Assembly: GCA_025667525.1 (NCBI GenBank)
Contig: CM046882.1
Coordinates: 544,000,630 to 544,064,629 of the forward strand
Reading direction: 5' to 3'
Length of the DNA: 64,000 nt
Origin: Glebionis coronaria
Taxonomy: Eukaryota > Streptophyta > Magnoliopsida > Asterales > Asteraceae
Position numbers and translations under genes: made by a program. Below are positions 16,146 to 28,440 of this stretch, one piece after another. The notes under the pieces are model-generated. The model worked only from the letters and a program-made list of their open reading frames with translations. It was not told the origin of the DNA and made no database searches. Numbering within the stretch: the first letter of the stretch is position 1; every line of letters begins with the position of its first letter.

Positions 16146-18929
16146 AATCATCCAACATTGTCATATCACAACTCTCCGTTTGCTTTGGGACACCAATCTT
16201 TCTATCAACCATTATATCAAACACCAAGCTTCCCATAGTATTCGATCTTGCCACAACCGCCTACATCTTATCACCAACAATACAAGCAACCAGCAACATC
16301 ATCGCAAGAAGACTCACATCAGTTACCTTATGCTTCACAATAGTATTCACCTTATCAACCTCCAACAAACCCTGCCATCACCTATCAACAACATGAGGAT
16401 CCTTAACCCCATTACTCACAACATGTTAGTGTTCCTTCAAATCAGCTTGTAGCTCAATTAGCACCAGCATTCTATTGTGATGATGAGATTCCTGTCCCTG
16501 AGTTTAGACAAGGGGATAATCCTACTGATATACTTGCTCAAATGTCTTCTTACCTCACTCAAACATTGAACAAATGAGGTTACAAAGGACCAGCTCCAAC
16601 AAACAATCAGTTGAGGAACTCTTCTAACTTTAGACAACAAGCTATAATTCAAGATGGCAGAGTAATGGTGCAACCACTTCAGGGGAGACCAAGTTCATCT
16701 CATGCTGGTGCACGTCCATCTAACACTGCTGCTACAAGGGGTAATAACACTGGCAAAATGAAGATGATTATATGTTATAACTGCAAAGGGGAAGGGCACA
16801 TGGCTCGAGAGTGTAAACAGCCCAAGAGGAAAAGGGATAGAACATGGTTTCAGGAGAAGATCTACTTGGTGAATGCTCAAGCCCAAGGACGTGAGCTCGA
16901 TGAAGAAGAGTTAGCATTTCTCGCAGATCCTGGAGTTGCGGACACTGACAGTCTCACAGCAGCCATTACAAACAATGCCGCATATCAATGTGATGATCTG
17001 GATGCATACGAATCTGACTGTGATGATCTCAATACCGCCAAGGCAGCTCTCATGGCAAATCTTTCACTTTATGGAGCTGACATAATTTATGAGGTACCAA
17101 ATACTGCCACGGATACTAGTATTGTACCTTATCAAGTTGAGCAAGTGTCTGAGTATCCGGAACAGCCTCCGGTGGTTAGTAACTCAAACGAGGAGACAAA
17201 CAATGATAGCAATATCAATGCAAGTACCCACACTTTGAGTGAACCACAACCGGGAGCTATTACGACTACAAATTCGTTTGCTCAACCCCATTTGGTTATG
17301 GTGTCGGCATCTATGCTTGGCCAAATGAATAATGCGGTCCTTGAAACCCTTAGTGTTAATCAAACATTATCTGCCGAGCTTGCTTTGTATAAGGAAAAGG
17401 TTAAAACCTTGGAATTAACTCCAGTGACCACTACCTTAACCAATCCTGAATTTGATAGGTTTAGGAAAGTCCAAATGGATAATTTGCTAGAAATTGAGAG
17501 TTTAAGAGCAAGTGTTTCGAAAGAACTTAAAGAAAACGAGTCAGTCGTTAATAATTTTCAAAAACTACAAACAGATTTCGAAATTCTCGAGTCTAAAAGG
17601 GTTGAAACGGAAATTAAGGCGTTTGACAAAGTTAAAAAGACTGAAATTTTGCTTTTAAAACAATACTCTGCTTCACATTTAGTACACTTGTTTCACTCTT
17701 CTTTTCAAGAATTCAATCTATCGCGTCTAATAGACCTACCACCTAATCCGGGGTATGCAAAGCAAGCATTTAACCACAACTCACGACTTTATGATGCAAC
17801 AAAGTTAGGATTGGTCTTAAATCCGGTTGTGTTTTCAAATGAATATGAGAGTATGTCACTACATGAAGAGAATCGGTCAAAAGTAATTTTTACATATCCT
17901 GAGTATGATTATGCACAACTTAATGCAACGTATGCAAAAATAGATCTTAGAACTCGCTTTAATATGCAAAAGGAATTTATCCATACACCAGCTTACATGC
18001 CTACTAGAGAAAGCCTTAGTATGCTTCCTACACTTGTTAATTTGGACGAACCTAAGGAAATTCCTAAGAATCTTCCACCGGTAAGTACGGTATTGCTAAG
18101 CTTGGAAGAGATTCAGCGATACCTAACCGGATTTGACAAGGTCATCCTAGAATGTACGACTTCAACGGCTCAAACCGCTGGAGAATGGGCTTTCGAACAC
18201 ATGAAAACGGTGTTTGAGAAAGAGATCGTTCCGTTTGTAGACAATATTAAAGAGGGATTTTCCGATCTCGCGGAAAATCTTAGTTTTGAAATGGGTGAAG
18301 TTCGAAAAGTTTTCTATGAAATGGATGATGCTTATGAACATCATTTAATTGAGAAAGAAAAGATTTTGTCCGAATTTGACCGATTCTTAGAACATATAGT
18401 GTCTCTCGAAATGATGCAAGTTGTTACTATTGAATTTGCTTTTGTGATGACATCTGCTATGCATAAATGTGATGATGTGCATGATATATCTGTGAATATT
18501 GTTGAACCTGTGAATAATGTAGATAATCATTCTTGTCATGAATCAAACGCTAAATTTTTAAAGCTTCAAGATTCTTATAACTTACTTTCAAAACGTTTTG
18601 ATGAGCTTCAACAACATTGTATATCTCTTGAAATTGAAAATCAATCTAAAAAGGAAACTCTTTCAAAAACAAATGATTGTGAAAACTCCGTTGAGACTAG
18701 TGACAAGATGATTCAGGTGGTTCAGGCATTAGAGAAAGAAATTATGAGACTTAAGAGAGAATCCGTAGAAGAGAAATTGGAACTAGAGGCTACAAAGATT
18801 AAAAATCATGCCCTAGAAGATAGAATTAATTCTATGCTAGGGGAGTTTGATAAAGTAAAGCAGGGTTTTTCACAAATTTATGGTTCATTAGAAGATCGCT
18901 TCGCTTTTAATGCGGCAGAGCAAAAGTAA
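16146..18929 (+). pseudogene. gag: Copia gag C-terminal part: zinc knuckle and long coiled coil
   Basis: The same frame continues through a Gln/Pro/Tyr-rich linker with in-frame stops at 16236, 16341, 16404 and 16575. From 16611 a 772-codon open stretch follows. Near its start is a CCHC zinc knuckle (C55, C58, H63, C68, beginning at base 16773) for RNA binding. Then comes an acidic region (about residues 90-160) and a long predicted coiled coil (about residues 240-370 and 540-770) rich in Leu, Glu and Lys. A coiled-coil gag extension is typical of Sirevirus-like Copia elements. It ends at a TAA at 18927; the frame goes on beyond it. Confidence 0.82.
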
Positions 18930-20160
18930 CTCGTTGACCAACTGAACCATAAGTGTGAGGAAATCTCTGACTTAAATATTCAACTCATAGACAAAAACAT
19001 AGTTTTGGCTGAATTAAAGGAGACACTTCAACTCAAAGGACAAGAAGTTGTTGATAATCCAGCTACCATCTCTGCATCGACCTCTAGTGCTCCCAAACCC
19101 AACCCACGTGTGCTATATCGGGACCCAAAATTTAAGAATAGTCCAACTAAGTTTGCCACATACATGAAAAATGCTTTAGAACATGCAGATCTAGCTAGAG
19201 AGATCATTGATGACATGCGTGAACTAGATCCCACAAGTCATCTTCTATATGAGCTTTTATTATATGTGGATCGCGTTAAGGATTGTTTAGCAAACTTAGA
19301 GTACATAGGGCAACCGATATCTGTACCCCTGAAACAACAAACCCCCACCATTGCCATTACTCCATTCAATAAGAATCCAGGATCTAAGCCTATATTAAAC
19401 ACACCCATGAAGGCTAAATCAAAATCTGTAACTAATGTTCCCTTGGCTTCTACAGGAGTAATTGTATCTACTAAGGCTAAAGGATCTCAAGACAAGAAGA
19501 ATAGGATCAAGCCTTCCACTAGTAGGACTGTGAAGAAGAAAGTAGAAGTTCACCCTAGGAATGTTATTTCAAATTTGAATAAAAAGAATCATGTAACTAA
19601 GACTAAAGGCCCTGCGTTTGTGCAGCAGCCTAAGAAAAATGTGAATTCTAATTTGCGATGTTGGAATTGTAATGAATGCATGTTTTCTCAGCGTCATGAT
19701 TTATACCTTGTTGATCACGTGAATGATATGTATGCAATTAAGAACAATATTGAATGGATTCCAACGGGGAAGAAATTCACCCAAGTTGGTTGGCAATGGA
19801 AACCCACTGGTAGGACCTTCACTATTAATGGAACAACGTGTCCTTTAACTAGGATCACATCCACGGAAGTTAGATCTCAGTGTCCTTTAAATAGGAACAC
19901 TAGCACTAAGAAATGGAAAAAGCGCCCTTTAACTAGGTCTGCCCACACTATTGTGCCTACCAGTGAAAAAGTACCTCAAGATCTTAGACAACTAGAATCT
20001 AATCCGACATTTAGAAAGCAAATCCGGAAGCCTAAGAATTCTTCGGTTAGCAAATCTAAGATAAATATATTTGTACCTGCTAACACAGAGGAACTACTAG
20101 ATTCCGATACATCGTCTTTGTCTGGTGATATTTTCAGGTGGTCCAAATCATCCTCTGGTA
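18930..20160 (+). pseudogene. Copia gag-pol linker before protease
   Basis: The frame of the coiled coil continues after the stop at 18927. It is helical at first (residues IDKNIVLAELKETLQLK), then basic and Ser/Thr/Pro-rich (SKPILNTPMKAKSKS). A single CWNCN near base 19660 resembles half a zinc knuckle. Repeats of the type CPLTRITST, CPLNRNTST and RPLTRSAHT occur near 19845-19955. It passes into the protease region through a frameshift near 20160. No enzyme activity is evident in this part. Confidence 0.6.
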
Positions 20161-20538
20161 CTTGGACTCTGGATGCTCAAAGCATATGACCGGAGACCGC
20201 TCGATGCTCAGAAATTTCGTCAGCAAGTTTCTAGGAACGATGAAATTCGGCAACGACCATATTGCAAAGATCATGGGTTACTGTGAATATCAAATTGGGA
20301 ATGTTACGATTTCAAGGGTATATTATGTGGAGGGACTTGGTCATAATTTATTTTCAGTGGGACAATTTTGTGATTCAAACCTTGAGGTGGCTTTTCGACA
20401 ACATACTTGCTTTATTCGCGATATTGCAGGAAATGATTTGTTAAAAGGTTCTCGAGGGGATAATCTCTACACACTATCCATTCAAAACATGCCTCTCTTG
20501 TATGCCTTCTCTCCAAAGCATCCAAGACCAAGTCATGG
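20138..20538 (+). pseudogene. Copia aspartic protease
   Basis: The Copia protease is identified by WYLDSGCSKHMTGD, with the catalytic Asp in DSG. Then come ISRVYYVEGLGHNLFSVGQ and FIRDIAGNDLLKGSRGDNLYTL, which lead to the integrase zinc domain in this family. The protease would mature the gag-pol polyprotein inside particles. Frameshifts at about 20160 and about 20535 separate it from gag and integrase. Confidence 0.85.
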
Positions 20539-21170
20539 TTGTGGCATCGTCGGTTATCTCATCTTAACTTTGATGCAATAAACCATTTGGCTAAAAACGA
20601 ACTTGTTCGTGGTCTTCCAAAACTTAAGTTCGACAAGGATCATTTATGTTCCGCGTGTTCTTTGGGGAAAAGCACCAAGAAATCATACAAACCTAAAGCT
20701 GAAGACACCAACCAAGAACCACTGTATCTTTTGCACATGGATCTTTGCGGGCCAATGCGTACGGCTAGTATGAGTGGTAGAAAATACATCCTCGTCATGG
20801 TGGATGATTTCTCAAGGTTTACATGGGTAAATTTTTTAGCATCCAAGGATCAAGAACCAAAGTATATTATTACTTTCTTAAAGATGATCCAAGTACGTCT
20901 TAATGCTACCGTTCGCCGCATTCGCACTGATAATGGAACTGAGTTCGTTAATCAAACTCTACGAGACTATTATGAAAAGGTCGGTATTTCACATGAAACT
21001 TCTGTTGCTCGCACTCCACAACAAAATGGTGTCGTGGAAAGACGTAACCGTACACTTTTGGAAGCTGCTAGAACTATGTTTATTTATGCGAATGCTCCTT
21101 TATTCTTATAGGCTGAAGCAGCGGCAACCGCATGTTATACCCAAAACCGCTCCATCATCGTAAGCGCCAT
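20539..21170 (+). pseudogene. Copia integrase (zinc domain and catalytic core)
   Basis: The HHCC zinc domain is seen as WHRRLSHLNFDAI and CSACSLGKS. The catalytic core follows with MDLCGPM (first Asp), RTDNGTEF (second Asp) and QQNGVVERRNRTL (Glu). Integrase inserts the cDNA into nuclear DNA. The frame is closed by TAG at 21109-21111, where the family normally has Trp, and a frameshift near 21165 moves the remainder to another frame. Confidence 0.88.
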
Positions 21171-22058
21171 GGAAAAACTCCATATGAGCTTCTTCATGGA
21201 CATAAACCTGATATTTCATTTCTTCATGTGTTTGGTGCACTGTGTTATCCAAATACTAATAGTGAGAATTTGGGCAAACTTCAACCAAAGGCTGATATTG
21301 GAATTTTCATTGGTTACTCACCCGCAAAGAAAGTTTACCGAATTTATAACCGTCTTCTTGGCAAGATAGTAGAAACTTTGGATGCCGATTTTGATGACCT
21401 GACAACGATGGCTTCTGAGCAACACAATTCTGAACCCGCACTTCATGAGATGGAAACCGGTACAGTTAGCTCCGGATTAACTCCTAACAATCCTACTTCT
21501 CCATCATTTACACCACCTACAAGGCCCGAGTGGGATGAGTTATTTCAACCTATGTTTGATGAATTCTTTGATCCACCTAGTAATGATTCTCCAGCACCTG
21601 CAGCAGTAGCTCCGATTCCCGACGTTGTTGCTCAAGATAATGGAAATCAGTCCGAGACATCTACTGTTACTATTGAACCAGATGTCCCATCCCCCACCAA
21701 TTCACAAACTACACCTGAATCATCACCCCCACTTGTTCCTAATGATGTTGAAGAGGATCACTATGATCACGATTTGGAATTTGCTCACTTACAAGAGCTT
21801 CCTTTCTTTGGTTCACAAATACCTGAAAACCCTAACGGTGCGTCTACCTCAGAGGAAGCTCCTGCAATCGTTCACTCCCGACCACCACGGATTGAAACTC
21901 ACAACACAAAATGGACAAAGGATCACCCAATCCGCAATATTATTGGTGACATCCATCGACCAGTCTTAACACGCCACCAACTCCAAGAACATGCACTATA
22001 TTGCTACTTTGATGCATTTCTTTCTGATACTGAACCTAAAAATTGCAACAAGCCATGA
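21132..22058 (+). pseudogene. Copia integrase C-terminal part and linker
   Basis: This continues the integrase with KTPYELLHGHKPDISFLHVFGALCYP and GKLQPKADIGIFIGYSPAKKVYRIYN, the usual C-terminal blocks of plant Copia integrase. A Pro/Ser/Thr-rich and acidic linker follows, leading to RT. A frameshift near 22050 breaks the frame just before the RT domain. Confidence 0.83.
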
Positions 22059-23593
22059 CAAAATCATCTTGGATTGAAGCCATGCAAGAGGAACTTAATG
22101 AATTTCAACGTCTTGAAGTGTGGGAATTAGTTCCTTTACCCAACAACGTTGAAATCCTTACATTGTTGTGGGTGTATAAGGTTAAACTCGATGAGTTAGG
22201 TGGAGTGCTGAAGAACAAAGCTAGATTGGTTGCTAGAAGTTACAAACAAGCTTTGGGTATTGACTTTGAAGAATCCTTTGCTCCTATGGTACGATTGGAG
22301 TCAATTAGACTATTCCTTGCTTATGTTGCTCACATGAACATGATCCTCTACCAAATGGATATTAAGACGGCATTTCTTAATGGTGAATTAAGGGAAGATG
22401 TCTACGTAAACCAGCCGAATGGATTCGTCAACTCGGAGTATCCTAATCACGTGTACAAGCTCAAGAAGGCTCTATGTGGGTTGAAACAAGCTCCACGCAC
22501 GTGGTACGATCTCCTATCGTCGTATCTCATCTCGAAAGGCTTCTCCAAAGGCAAAGTGGACCCAACATTATTTATTCTCAAGGAGGACAACGACATGATA
22601 CTGGTACAAATTTATGTTGATGATATAATATTTACTGCCACTACTCAAAGACTGTCTGACCATTTTGAAAAAATTATGTCCACACGTTTTAAGATGTCGA
22701 TGATGGGAAAATTTTCATTTTTCTTAGGGTTACAAATTTCTCAAAATCCCAGAGGCATCTTCATTAATCAATCCAAATTTGCTCTTGAATCACTAAAGAA
22801 GTATCATTTTGAAAATTGTGACCCCGTGAATACTCCAATGGTAGAGAGATCCAAGTTAGATGAATATAAGAAAGGGATAGCTATTGATCCTAAACTTTAC
22901 CGTGGAATGATTGGCACCCTTCTCTATCTGACTGCTAGCAGGCCTGATTTGCAATTTGTTATATGCATGTGTGCCCGGTATCAGGCTCGGCCTACTAAAA
23001 AGCACTTACATGTTGGGAAAAGGATCTTTCGGTATCTTAAAGGAACACTTAATCGTGGTCTGTGGTATCCGAAGGATTCCTCTATTGCACTAATCTCATA
23101 TACAGATGTGGATTATGCTGGGTGTCAAGATACTAGACGTAGCACTTCTGGCAGTGTGCAACTTCTTGGAGATAGACTTGTCAGTTGGGCATCTAAAAGG
23201 CAGAAAAGCGCTGCGATATCAAGTACAGAGGCTGAATACATTGCTATGTCATGTTGTTGTGCTCAAGTTCTTTGGATGAGATCACAATTAACTAACTACG
23301 GTCTTGGATTCAACAAAATCCCGATGTACTGTGATAACAAAAGTGCAATTGCTCTGTGTTGCAACTATGTTCAACATTCCCGGGCGAAGCACATTGACAT
23401 ACGCTACCATTTCATCAAAGAGCAAGTGGAAAATAGAGTTATCGAACTATACTTTGTCAACACTGAGTATCAGCTGGCAGATATATTCACAAAGGCCTTA
23501 GATCGAGGACGTATCGAGTTTTTGATCGAAAAGCTAGGCATGAAATCATTCTCACCAGCGACACTTAAGGAGTTGGCAGAAGAATCTGCATAA
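22043..23593 (+). CDS. Copia reverse transcriptase and RNase H, 516-codon open frame
   Basis: This is the longest intact enzymatic part of the element. RT begins with [23 protein letters not shown], has [20 protein letters not shown] (catalytic Asp), [11 protein letters not shown], and the YVDDI active site at about residues 192-196. RNase H has [27 protein letters not shown] and CDNKSAIAL, all with the expected acidic residues, followed by [13 protein letters not shown] and LADIFTKAL at the C-terminus. It would copy the genomic RNA into DNA. The annotated first Met lies just inside the frame after an upstream frameshift, so this is the 3' part of a broken gag-pol rather than an independent gene. 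Confidence 0.9.
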   Translation: MQQAMTKSSWIEAMQEELNEFQRLEVWELVPLPNNVEILTLLWVYKVKLDELGGVLKNKARLVARSYKQALGIDFEESFAPMVRLESIRLFLAYVAHMNMILYQMDIKTAFLNGELREDVYVNQPNGFVNSEYPNHVYKLKKALCGLKQAPRTWYDLLSSYLISKGFSKGKVDPTLFILKEDNDMILVQIYVDDIIFTATTQRLSDHFEKIMSTRFKMSMMGKFSFFLGLQISQNPRGIFINQSKFALESLKKYHFENCDPVNTPMVERSKLDEYKKGIAIDPKLYRGMIGTLLYLTASRPDLQFVICMCARYQARPTKKHLHVGKRIFRYLKGTLNRGLWYPKDSSIALISYTDVDYAGCQDTRRSTSGSVQLLGDRLVSWASKRQKSAAISSTEAEYIAMSCCCAQVLWMRSQLTNYGLGFNKIPMYCDNKSAIALCCNYVQHSRAKHIDIRYHFIKEQVENRVIELYFVNTEYQLADIFTKALDRGRIEFLIEKLGMKSFSPATLKELAEESA

Positions 23594-24865
23594 TAGTGGT
23601 GGTAAACTATTCTAGAGTATCCTTTGTTCGTGATCTTGTATATTTTTGTATATATCTAAACCACCAAAAGAAAAATACAAAAATATAAAACATACAAAAA
23701 CCATAAAAATATAAAATCAAGAAAACCCAAAAATATTTTTCATTTTAAATCGGGCATGTCTTTTAGTACGGTAATATTTACGGCCTTTGAAATGTCGATT
23801 AAAATTGACACGGCGCCATAAATAGAGTCCGTATAAAAGTTGTACATATTTTAAAACATGCCCATATGGCTTGTAGTTATTTCTTACTACAACCCGCTTT
23901 TCACATTAAAGTCACGTATTTCTTACGAAAGCGTTGGCTCACAATGGGAATTAATTTTCTCGGGTATGGTTTACTTTAAAACCATACAAGGGATCGAGTT
24001 TACTTCATAACTTGGTCTAACACAAATTTGTGTACGTTTCAGTGCACTTATTTTGTAAAAATAAGAGAAATCTTATTGCCACCACGAATCGTTCTTATAT
24101 CCAGCTAAAACGGAAAATGTCTTTCATCGGTACTCCTTAATACGAAGACTGCAGCTCTTTAAATAGAAAACGGGTCTGTATTTAAGGGGGAGAAAATTTC
24201 AAATCATTTTCATCATCAAATCTGTCTTCTACAGTCTTTCAGAAAATTAATTGGTTACATGCTTAATGATGAATTTTTCTTAGTATGTATTCGTTGGGCT
24301 TCGTGATTTTCGTGCTTTATGTAACTCGGAATTAGGCATAGAAGTTTAAGTGCGTTGTTTGGTTGTGCGTGAGCAAATAGTTAATAGACTATTTAAGTGA
24401 TAACGTTTAGCTAAATGCAACATAGAAAGAAAACAGAGGACTAAAGTGTAAACTTGACAAGTTTGACCTAGGTCAATAAACAAATACCCGCCCCCTCTTT
24501 CTTTTCTATCTTTATTCGTTTCACTCTTTCACACACTCTCACCACATACTTTCCGCCATTGTTGTCTTCCTTCCATCTTCGCGTATTTTGCATCCTTGTT
24601 GTTTAAATCATCTAGGTAATTTTCATATTATGATTTTCTATGTCTATTTATTGTGCTTATCATCCAATAGTTCCATATGCCTTTGATTGATTTTAATTAG
24701 GGTTGATCACTAAGTTCTCAATTAAGTGACCCACTGATTGAATTGATAGAGGGTTTTTGGTTCCAATAGGTACACAAACATAGGCTTATGCTTAGATTGC
24801 TTTAAAATCAGTATGTAATTTCCTTAGATCATCATCAATTTGAAACAGCCTTTGATAACTCCAGA
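23594..24865 (+). other. Copia region between pol and second ORF leader
   Basis: No protein is seen in these 1.27 kb. A polypurine stretch AAGGGGGAGAAAA at 24184-24196 resembles the true polypurine tract at 32281. A TC-rich stretch (about 24480-24560) and ATCTAG followed by GTAATTTTC near 24615 resemble an untranslated leader exon with a splice donor. An acceptor TTAAGCAG at 25832-25839 lies just before the second reading frame, so the following array could sit in an intron. Confidence 0.4.
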
Positions 24866-25690
24866 TTGCGAAGTACTTGTTTTTGAAAAGTAAAATAAGG
24901 TTGCGAAGTACAAATTTATCACTCGTATTGCAAAAGTGAGTTTCTGAGTTGTCTATTGCGAAGTACATGTTATTCTGTGATTGCGAAGTACATCATATAG
25001 CATATGATTGCGAAGTAAATAAATTTGTTTGTGATTGCGAAGTATATCATATGGTATATGATTGCGAAGTATATCACATTTGTTTGTGATTGCGAAGTAT
25101 ATCAGATGGCATGTGATTGCGAAGTAAACAACTTTGAATGTGATTGCGAAGTAAATAACTTTGTTTGTGATTGCAAAGTATATCAGATGGCATGTGATTG
25201 CGAAGTAAACAACTTTGAATGTGACTGCGAAGTAAATAACTTTGTTTGTGATTGCGAAGTATATCATATGGTATATGATTGTGAAGTATGTCACATTTGT
25301 TTGTGATTGCGAAGTATATCAGATGGCATGTGATTGCGAAGTAAACAACTTTGAATGTGATTATGAAGTAAACAACTTTGAATGTGATTGTGAAGTAAAC
25401 AACTTTGAATGTGATTGCGAAGTACATAACTTTGAATGTGATTGCGAAGTACACAACATTGCATTTGATTGCGAAGTACCTGATTTTGTTTGATTGCGAA
25501 GTAGTCTTCTTTCTTGCTCAGTATACATGTTTCAGAAGTAACTAAGATTGCAAAGTAGCATTGATTAGCATTGTGAAGTACTTGTGTTTAATACTGCATT
25601 GCGAAGTAGTGTATATTGTACATTACGAAGTAGCTTTGTTTGAACTTTGCGAAGTAGTTTGGATTGGGATTGCGAAGTAGTTGTGTTTGG
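24866..25690 (+). repeat. Second array, ATTGCGAAGTA motifs (about 29 copies)
   Basis: About 20 good copies of TTGCGAAGTA plus variants (TTGCAAAGTA, TTGTGAAGTA, TTATGAAGTA) are spaced 24-28 bases apart. Spacers repeat in sets (for example TATATCAGATGGCATGTGA and AACAACTTTGAATGTGA). The core CGAAGT is shared with the leader array at 14701-15245. Open frames on both strands across it are by-products of a repeat whose local period is often a multiple of three. Confidence 0.92.
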
Positions 25691-27179
25691 TATTGCAAAA
25701 TTGTATTATATGTTCTATCAATTGTTTGTCTTCTGAATTTGTTTATCTTATGATAGACTTGCTATGCTTGAAGGATTGTTATGCATAGTGATATACTATT
25801 TTGTCTATATCAACCTTGTGTGTTTTATCTTAAGCAGAAACATGACACTCACTATGGATCAACAACGACAAGCCGATCTCAAACTCGTTCCAATCGATGC
25901 ACGTCTTAAGTTTAAACCAAATAATATCAGACTGCAAGAAGGTTTTGTACCAACTCAGCATGCTTTCAGAGTAGCCATGGAGATCCTTGATCTTACACCA
26001 ATAAAAAATGCATTACTGTATACGGCATAAGTTCCAAAGGTGTACATGCATGAATTTTGGGTCTCCAAGAAGTCACTGTCTGAAACAAAGATATCATTCA
26101 CAATCGACAAACGTAAGAAGATAGTCTATCTTACCCACTTTCGTCAGATTCTTGGATTACCTCGTTTAGCTGCAGGGGAAGTGTTTGTTGCTGATCCAAC
26201 CAAGGACGATCTCTTAGATACACTTCAAGCTTTAGGATATGGTATAGAATTAAGGAACTTGTCACAATTTACCACAGCACAACTAGGACAACCATGGAAG
26301 GCAATATTTAATATCCTCATTCGGTGTCTTACTGCAAAACATAGTGGCCATGACTCATTCAGACTGCCTCAAGCTTGCATTTTTTGAGGAATCTTTCAGA
26401 ACAAAAAGATAGATTATGCCAAATATATGTGGCAGGAGTTCACCTATCAACTATTTGACAACAAAAAGAAGAAGTCTGACCACTTTCCATTTCCTCGATT
26501 CATAAAGCTGATCATTGATTACTTCATGAAAGAAGACGATGAAATTAATAAACGTGGAAAATTCTTCTACCATACTGAAGAAGACGATGATCTATTGACA
26601 TTCATGAAAATAGAAGGACAAGGGATACTTATTCAGGAATTCCTGCTCCAGTTCCTGATAACCTGTTGAATGATGCTATCAAGACAAGTGATGCTTACAA
26701 GAAAGTTTTGCGAGAGGTGGAAACACAAAAAGAACGAGTTGCTTCTGAAGAAATTTCTTCAAAACCAAAAGACAAACGCAAACACAGTGAACCATCAAAA
26801 GAAACAGCTTCACCTAAGCCCAAAAGGAAGAAATCTGTCGCCAAGACCAGTGGAAAGGAGTTAATGCTTGAGGATGAAGATGAACATATTAATGAAGAAG
26901 AACTGCTTCGCAAAATTGAAAGACGAAATGTAAAGAAAGATATCATGCAAAGTAAGAAAGACACTGGGGGTAGTGGTTCTGGTATAAAAGCAAAGGAAAC
27001 CATACTACCTTCTGATATTGTTGAATTTGGGAAACCTGATGAGCACATACCTCGTCGTGACAAATCTGCCCAAACTGCTGATGATGTTGATGATGAACAA
27101 CAACCTCATGACGGATTGAAGAACATGGACGTTACTGGGTCTACTGATACGACAGTGTTTGTTGAGACTACCAAAGTCA

Positions 27180-27420
27180 TAAGTTCTACAGTGTCTCTAC
27201 CAGTTACTACAATGCCTCCACCAGTTTCTACAGTGTCTTTACCACTTTCTACAGTGCCTCTACAAGTTTCTACAGTGACTCCACCAGTTTCTATAGTGTC
27301 TTTACCACTTTCTACAATGCCTCTACAAGTTTCTACAGTGCCTCCACTAGTTTTTACAGTGCCTCCATCAGTTTTAACTCTACCTCCACCAGTTATTACA
27401 GTGACCCCACCTGCGTCAAT
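27180..27420 (+). repeat. Coding repeat of Val-Ser-Thr-Val-Pro-Pro units
   Basis: A 24-base unit near CCACCAGTTTCTACAGTG is repeated about ten times with small changes, giving peptide units such as PPVSTVSLPLSTVPLQVSTV. It is a low-complexity part of the second ORF of the large Copia. Confidence 0.85.
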
Positions 27421-28149
27421 TCAACTTCCTCTAACTCTACCAAGGACCTCTCTCCACTTTACTTTCAAGCACTGCCATGACCATTGCTCCTTCACAACAA
27501 ACCACAGCTGCACCGATATCGTTAATTCCATCATTACCAGCAATGTTCATCATTCAGATAGAACAACTCTTGACAGCTCAACAAGAGGAGACGGGTCGGA
27601 TTAAAGAAGAGTTAGCTCGTAGACAACAAAGTGAAGAATCCACAAGAAAAGCTCAAGAAGACGCCATTGCAAAATTCCAAGAAGAGTTAGAATTATCTCG
27701 CAAACTACATGTAGAAGAACTAGCTCACGTCAAAGCAAATGAAACCGCCAAAAATGAAGCAACGTTCATACGTCTTCGAGAACTCAAAAAGAAGTACCGA
27801 GTTGAGAAAGAGGTTCTTGCCGATGCTAATGAATCAATTGTTCAATCACTTGATGAAAAGGTTAAGGAATCTGTTGACAATCTGTGAGACGAGTTGAAAC
27901 AAATTGCTGCAAGCAACGTCATGATCAAGTCTTCTGACGCTAAAAAGTCAGATTTTCTCATGGCTCAAAGGTTCACGGATTATGAGTTAAAGAAAATCTT
28001 ACATGCTCGGATGATTCAAATCGGGTCCTACAACAAAACCAAAGCTCAAAAGATCCTTCACAAAGCTCTTAAAACGGCTATCGATGAAGATACTAAGATA
28101 TTCGAGAAACATGGTTATGTAGTTCCCTATGATATCTTAAATAAAGAAG

Positions 28150-28440
28150 AAGATGAATCCAACAATAATGACGACGATGCTGATGATGACAATGATGATG
28201 ATGACAAGGGTGATGACGACAAAGGTAGTGATGACAAAGGAGGGAGTGATGAAGACAAAGGTAGTGATGACAAAGGAGGGAGTGATGAAGAACGAGGTAC
28301 TGATGACGAAGAAGGTACTAATGACGAAGAAGGAAGTGCTAAACACAGTGATGGTGATGGTGACAGCAAAAAAGATGATGATCAAGAAAAAGGGGACGAT
28401 GATACAGGGAAAAAGGATGGAGATAAGCAAGACAAGTCAA
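28150..28440 (+). repeat. Coding Asp/Lys/Gly-rich repeat
   Basis: GATGATGACAAAGG-type units give an acidic tract with repeated DDKGGSDEDKGS. It lies in the second ORF and is the reason several long frames appear on both strands here; only the plus-strand frame is considered real. Confidence 0.85.

Noticed and set aside
25025..25493. Long frames on both strands encoding repeated CDCEVNNF-type or FAITFKVVY-type peptides
   Set aside because: They arise from the 24-28 base CGAAGTA array and are not expected to be proteins.
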